The notes beneath the pieces were generated by a model that did not search any database, was not told the DNA's origin, and saw only the letters and a list, made by a program, of their open reading frames with translations. Shown piece after piece: positions 5,325 through 7,482 of a DNA stretch of 7,482 nucleotides. How positions within the stretch are numbered: position 1 is the first letter of the stretch; every line of letters starts with the position of its first letter. Origin of the DNA: Deltaproteobacteria bacterium (GTDB taxonomy: Bacteria > Desulfobacterota > Desulfarculia > Desulfarculales > Desulfarculaceae); assembly GCA_020444165.1 (NCBI GenBank), contig JAHLLK010000160.1, positions 1 to 7,482 of the forward strand. Reading direction: 5' to 3'. Position numbers and translations under genes: made by a program.

Positions 5325-7190
5325 TTAGTTCGGCAAACTCCGGAAGGCGTGGCCCAGAGAGCTTTGTTGCACCCACACCGGCAGGTTGGTCACGATCCAG
5401 GCCAGCTCGTTCGGGTTGGCCGTGTAGAGGTGGTCGCCCAAAACGGTGTGGTACAGGGTGTAGACCTCCGAAGTCCCGGTCACCGGCGTGGGGAACATAT
5501 AGCCCTGGTTGCGCTCGGCCTGCCAGCCCTGGGCCAACAGCGCAGTGCGCTCGCCGGCCCGCAGGGTCAGGTAGTGGGCGCCGGTGTTGGGGTTGTAGAG
5601 CCGGTACACTGGCCGGCTCCCCACCAGCTCGCTGGTGGAGACGTAGAAGGGCTGCGGGCTGGATTCGTCCTGCCAGCCCAGAGCGGCGAGCGCCGCCGCC
5701 TCACTCCCGCTGATGGTGAACAAGTGCCGGCCCGAGTAGGGGTCGTAGAGCCGCCGCATGCCCACGTTGATGCCCGCGCTCACCGTGAGGTTCACCTGGA
5801 TCTGCTGGGCCTGGCCGGTCACCGGGGTGGTGTCGGTCACGGTAATCACCGCGGCGTAGGCGCCCGGGGCCAGGCCGGTGGTGTCATAGGTCACGGTCAC
5901 GCTCTGGTTGGTGAGGCCGGCCAGGTTGCCGGAAGCCGGGCTGACCGTCAGCCAGGCGACGTTGTCGGTGACCGTGTAGTTCACGGCCGCCCCGCCCGTG
6001 TTCTGCATCAGGAAGGACTGGGCCGCCGGGCTCTGGCCCGGGGTGGTGCTGGGGGTCAACAGGTTGGTGGTGAGGGCCAGCGTCCCCACCGGGTATTCAT
6101 AGGCCCCGATATCCACCACCCCGTTCTGCACCCGGGGCTGGTCAGCCAGGTCGGTGAAGGGATAGGCCGTGGCCGCGTTGTACCCGGCGTCCCGGCCGGG
6201 GGAGGTGGCCGTGGGGCGGTAGCCCGCGTCCAACTGGGGGTCCTGGTTCAGGTTGTCCTGTTCGCTGAACAGGGTGCCCTCGCTGTCGCTGTAATCCCCC
6301 AGGATGTTGTTCCACAACAGGACGCTGGTGAAGGGCCCCCCGAAAGTAACCGCCACATAGAGGTCATTGGTGCCGGGGGTGAGGGAGGTGTTGCCCCGGA
6401 GCACGTTGTTGTAGATCTCGGGCATCCAGGTGCCGTCGTCGACGCTGACGATGGCTCCGCCGCCGGCCGTGGCGGCGTTGCCCACAAAGGTGTTGTTGAG
6501 CAAGAAAACCTGACCCGTGCCCGTGGCGTACAGACCGCCGCCAAACCCATTGAGGGCTCCCGCGTCGTTGTCCACAAAGAGGCAGTTGTCCACCTTGGCA
6601 TAGCCCTGAGGGGTGGTGGAGAGGAAAAGGCCGCCGCCCATACCGGCCGTGGCCGGCGCGCTCAGGGTGTTGCCCTGGAAGATCGAATGGGTGACCACCA
6701 CGCTGTCACCGTCCAGCGAGCCGCCGATGCCGATGGCCGCGGTGGAGGTGTTGTTGATGAACCCGCAGTGATCGATCATGGCCTGGTTGTTGCCGCCGCT
6801 CATCTCCACCAAGAGGCCCACGCCCGAGGCCTCCACGCCCCCGTTCTGGAACCGCAAGTTGCGGAAAGTGAAGTTGTACCAGCCCCCCGTGGCCCCGAAG
6901 GCCGCCACCCGCTTGGTGCCGCCGCCATCCAGCACGGCCAGGCCGCCCGCGCCTTGCACCACCAGGGAGCGGCCGGAGGTGGCGGTGTTGAAAGTGGCCG
7001 TAGCGGTCAGGTTGTAGGTGCCCGCGGCGAGGTTGATGATGTTGTTTTCGCCGTTGGCGGCCGCGGTGGCCAGGGCGGTGGTCAATTGAGCCTCATTGGT
7101 GACGTTGAACGTCGCGGCCTGGGCGCCGGCCGTGAGGCTCGAGGAGACCAAAAACGCGAGGACGGCCAAAAGTTTGCTCGCTCTGGGCAT
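5325..7190 (-). CDS. Gene C: secreted beta-helix / BACON / DUF5648-like protein (621 aa)
   Basis: Paralogue of genes A and B with the single-BACON plan. The frame is open to 7265, but the start at 7190 (MPRASKLLAVLAFLV) is chosen because AAGGGGG lies four bases upstream and it begins a good signal peptide cleaved near AQA|ATF (25/26). The 25 upstream residues look like untranslated leader. Residues 26 to about 369 form the beta-helix (FINN, FQGN, FVDN, FVGN turns), closing with DPQLDAGYRPTATSPGRDAGYN and VDIGAYEY. Residues 370-472 are the BACON-like unit (AWLTVSPASG, TVTYDTTGLAPG). Residues 477-621 are three DUF5648-like repeats (LYDPYSGRHLFT, LYNPNTGAHYLT, LYHTVLGDHLYT). The C-terminal module resembles gene A more closely (QDESSP-PFYV, SEVYTLYH), while the BACON end resembles gene B (LAPG-Y-AVIT-TDTTP-TG). 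Predicted to be secreted. Anchoring and ligand are unknown. A stem-loop follows the stop. Confidence 0.9.
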   Translation of the reverse strand: MPRASKLLAVLAFLVSSSLTAGAQAATFNVTNEAQLTTALATAAANGENNIINLAAGTYNLTATATFNTATSGRSLVVQGAGGLAVLDGGGTKRVAAFGATGGWYNFTFRNLRFQNGGVEASGVGLLVEMSGGNNQAMIDHCGFINNTSTAAIGIGGSLDGDSVVVTHSIFQGNTLSAPATAGMGGGLFLSTTPQGYAKVDNCLFVDNDAGALNGFGGGLYATGTGQVFLLNNTFVGNAATAGGGAIVSVDDGTWMPEIYNNVLRGNTSLTPGTNDLYVAVTFGGPFTSVLLWNNILGDYSDSEGTLFSEQDNLNQDPQLDAGYRPTATSPGRDAGYNAATAYPFTDLADQPRVQNGVVDIGAYEYPVGTLALTTNLLTPSTTPGQSPAAQSFLMQNTGGAAVNYTVTDNVAWLTVSPASGNLAGLTNQSVTVTYDTTGLAPGAYAAVITVTDTTPVTGQAQQIQVNLTVSAGINVGMRRLYDPYSGRHLFTISGSEAAALAALGWQDESSPQPFYVSTSELVGSRPVYRLYNPNTGAHYLTLRAGERTALLAQGWQAERNQGYMFPTPVTGTSEVYTLYHTVLGDHLYTANPNELAWIVTNLPVWVQQSSLGHAFRSLPN

Positions 7191-7264
7191 ACTACCCCCT
7201 TGTTGCATGGCATGATGGATACCACCGGGGCGGGCAGGAACCGTTTTAATCGTATTGGAAACCA

Positions 7265-7292
7265 ATTATGCCACGAAGCATACGGCCACGAA
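7265..7292 (-). promoter_or_regulatory. Candidate promoter of gene C with a direct repeat over the -35 region
   Basis: On the minus strand CATAAT (7270-7265) is a five-of-six -10 match. The expected -35 position has no consensus match. Instead TTCGTGGC occurs twice at a 15-base period (7292-7285 and 7277-7270). A weak -35 covered by a direct repeat is typical of an activator-dependent promoter, but no regulator is identified. Confidence 0.3.
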
Positions 7293-7393
7293 AACCGAAA
7301 CCTGTTTACAGATAGAGATTCTCGTAAGTCCGTGCCCCGCCGCTATTTCTGGGAATCTTTGGTAACACCTTGTGAGCCTATCCGCATGGAACA

Positions 7394-7422
7394 TGGCAAC
7401 CGGGAGAATGTTATGCTATACT
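7394..7422 (+). promoter_or_regulatory. Candidate promoter for the plus-strand ORF at 7457
   Basis: TATACT at 7417-7422 matches the -10 consensus at five of six bases, with TGGCAA at 7394-7399 as a weak -35 and a 17-base spacer. The predicted start point is about 7428-7429, the first base of the right arm of the inverted repeat. Transcripts from here would lack the left arm. Confidence 0.35.
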
Positions 7423-7447
7423 AGAGAATAGCATAACATTCTCCCGG
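7400..7447. repeat. Perfect 20-bp inverted repeat with 8-base loop, overlapping a Shine-Dalgarno
   Basis: The left arm 7400-7419 (starts CCGGGAGAATG) is the exact reverse complement of 7428-7447. The loop is ACTAGAGA. The right arm ends inside the GGAGG that serves the ORF at 7457, so a transcript containing both arms would fold the 5' edge of the ribosome site into a stem. There is no T-run on either side, which argues against a simple intrinsic terminator. Confidence 0.9.
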
Positions 7448-7456
7448 AGGTCTGCC

Positions 7457-7482
7457 ATGGCCAAGCAATACAAGTTTTCTTC
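7457..7482 (+). CDS. Start of a plus-strand gene, probably IS3-type transposase OrfA (partial)
   Basis: Only nine codons are inside the window: MAKQYKFSS. The start has a strong GGAGG Shine-Dalgarno seven bases upstream (7446-7450). The sequence matches the usual opening of IS3-family OrfA proteins with an HTH_Tnp_1 domain, which commonly begin M(A/T)K-(R/Y)-(K/R)FS-EFK. The match rests on nine residues, so it is a recognition rather than a proof. The gene is divergent from gene C and preceded by a perfect 20-bp inverted repeat, as would suit a mobile element with control against readthrough. An unrelated small gene with the same N-terminus cannot be excluded. Confidence 0.5.

Larger units (their letters stand above)
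7371..7482 (+). mobile_element. Possible left end of an insertion sequence (runs off the window)
   Basis: The segment starting TGTGAGCCTATCC at 7371 has the TG terminal dinucleotide usual for IS3-family ends and lies about 85 bases before the candidate OrfA start, a normal distance. The right end and target-site duplication are outside the window, so the boundary is a guess. TGAGCC at 7373 is an equally possible end. The call depends on the OrfA identification. Confidence 0.35.

Noticed and set aside
50..7190. Pectate lyase or other beta-helix enzyme activity
   Set aside because: No catalytic residue pattern could be identified by eye. Beta-helix fold alone does not imply an enzyme.
7191..7265. 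Upstream in-frame starts for gene C at 7265 and 7208
   Set aside because: Neither has a convincing Shine-Dalgarno, and both would bury the signal peptide that begins at 7190.
5349..7424. 691-codon plus-strand ORF opposite gene C
   Set aside because: Shadow of gene C with similar HGV/GQ-rich composition. It ends in the IS-like hairpin.

Overview
The window looks like part of a GC-rich bacterial chromosome. It is dominated by three large genes, all on the minus strand, that are paralogues of one another. Codon use is strongly GC-biased, Sec signal peptides are clear, and purine-rich Shine-Dalgarno sites precede the chosen starts. No gene fixes the taxon. A Desulfobacterota-like (deltaproteobacterial) host is only a guess from the style of the intergenic repeats and the domain mix.

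Layout in transcription order (right to left): gene C (7190 to 5325), gene B (4816 to 2345) and gene A (1921 to 50). Each encodes a secreted protein with the same plan: signal peptide, right-handed parallel beta-helix of the choice-of-anchor Q type ending in a VDIG-YEY motif, one or more BACON-like Ig-fold domains, and a C-terminal module of three DUF5648-like repeats (LY-P---G-H-FT). Genes A and C carry one BACON unit. Gene B carries three, two of which share a 271-base identical block at a 312-base (104-codon) period, so the gene has recently gained a domain by in-frame tandem duplication. No catalytic site, sortase motif, lipobox or transmembrane anchor is visible. The simplest reading is a family of extracellular or surface-associated adhesive or glycan-binding proteins.

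The gaps between the genes are long (423 and 508 bases) and hold separate promoter-like sequences and stem-loops, so the genes are probably transcribed independently rather than as one tight operon. A 51-base palindrome-bearing repeat occurs at the left edge, overlapping the stop codon of gene A, and again identically between genes B and C. Next to the second copy lies a compound inverted repeat.

At the right edge a plus-strand ORF begins (MAKQYKFSS...) after a strong Shine-Dalgarno. It looks like the start of an IS3-type transposase OrfA. It is preceded by a perfect 20-bp inverted repeat that overlaps the Shine-Dalgarno and the predicted promoter, an arrangement like the anti-readthrough hairpins of insertion sequences. 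The long plus-strand ORFs opposite the three genes are GC-driven shadows.
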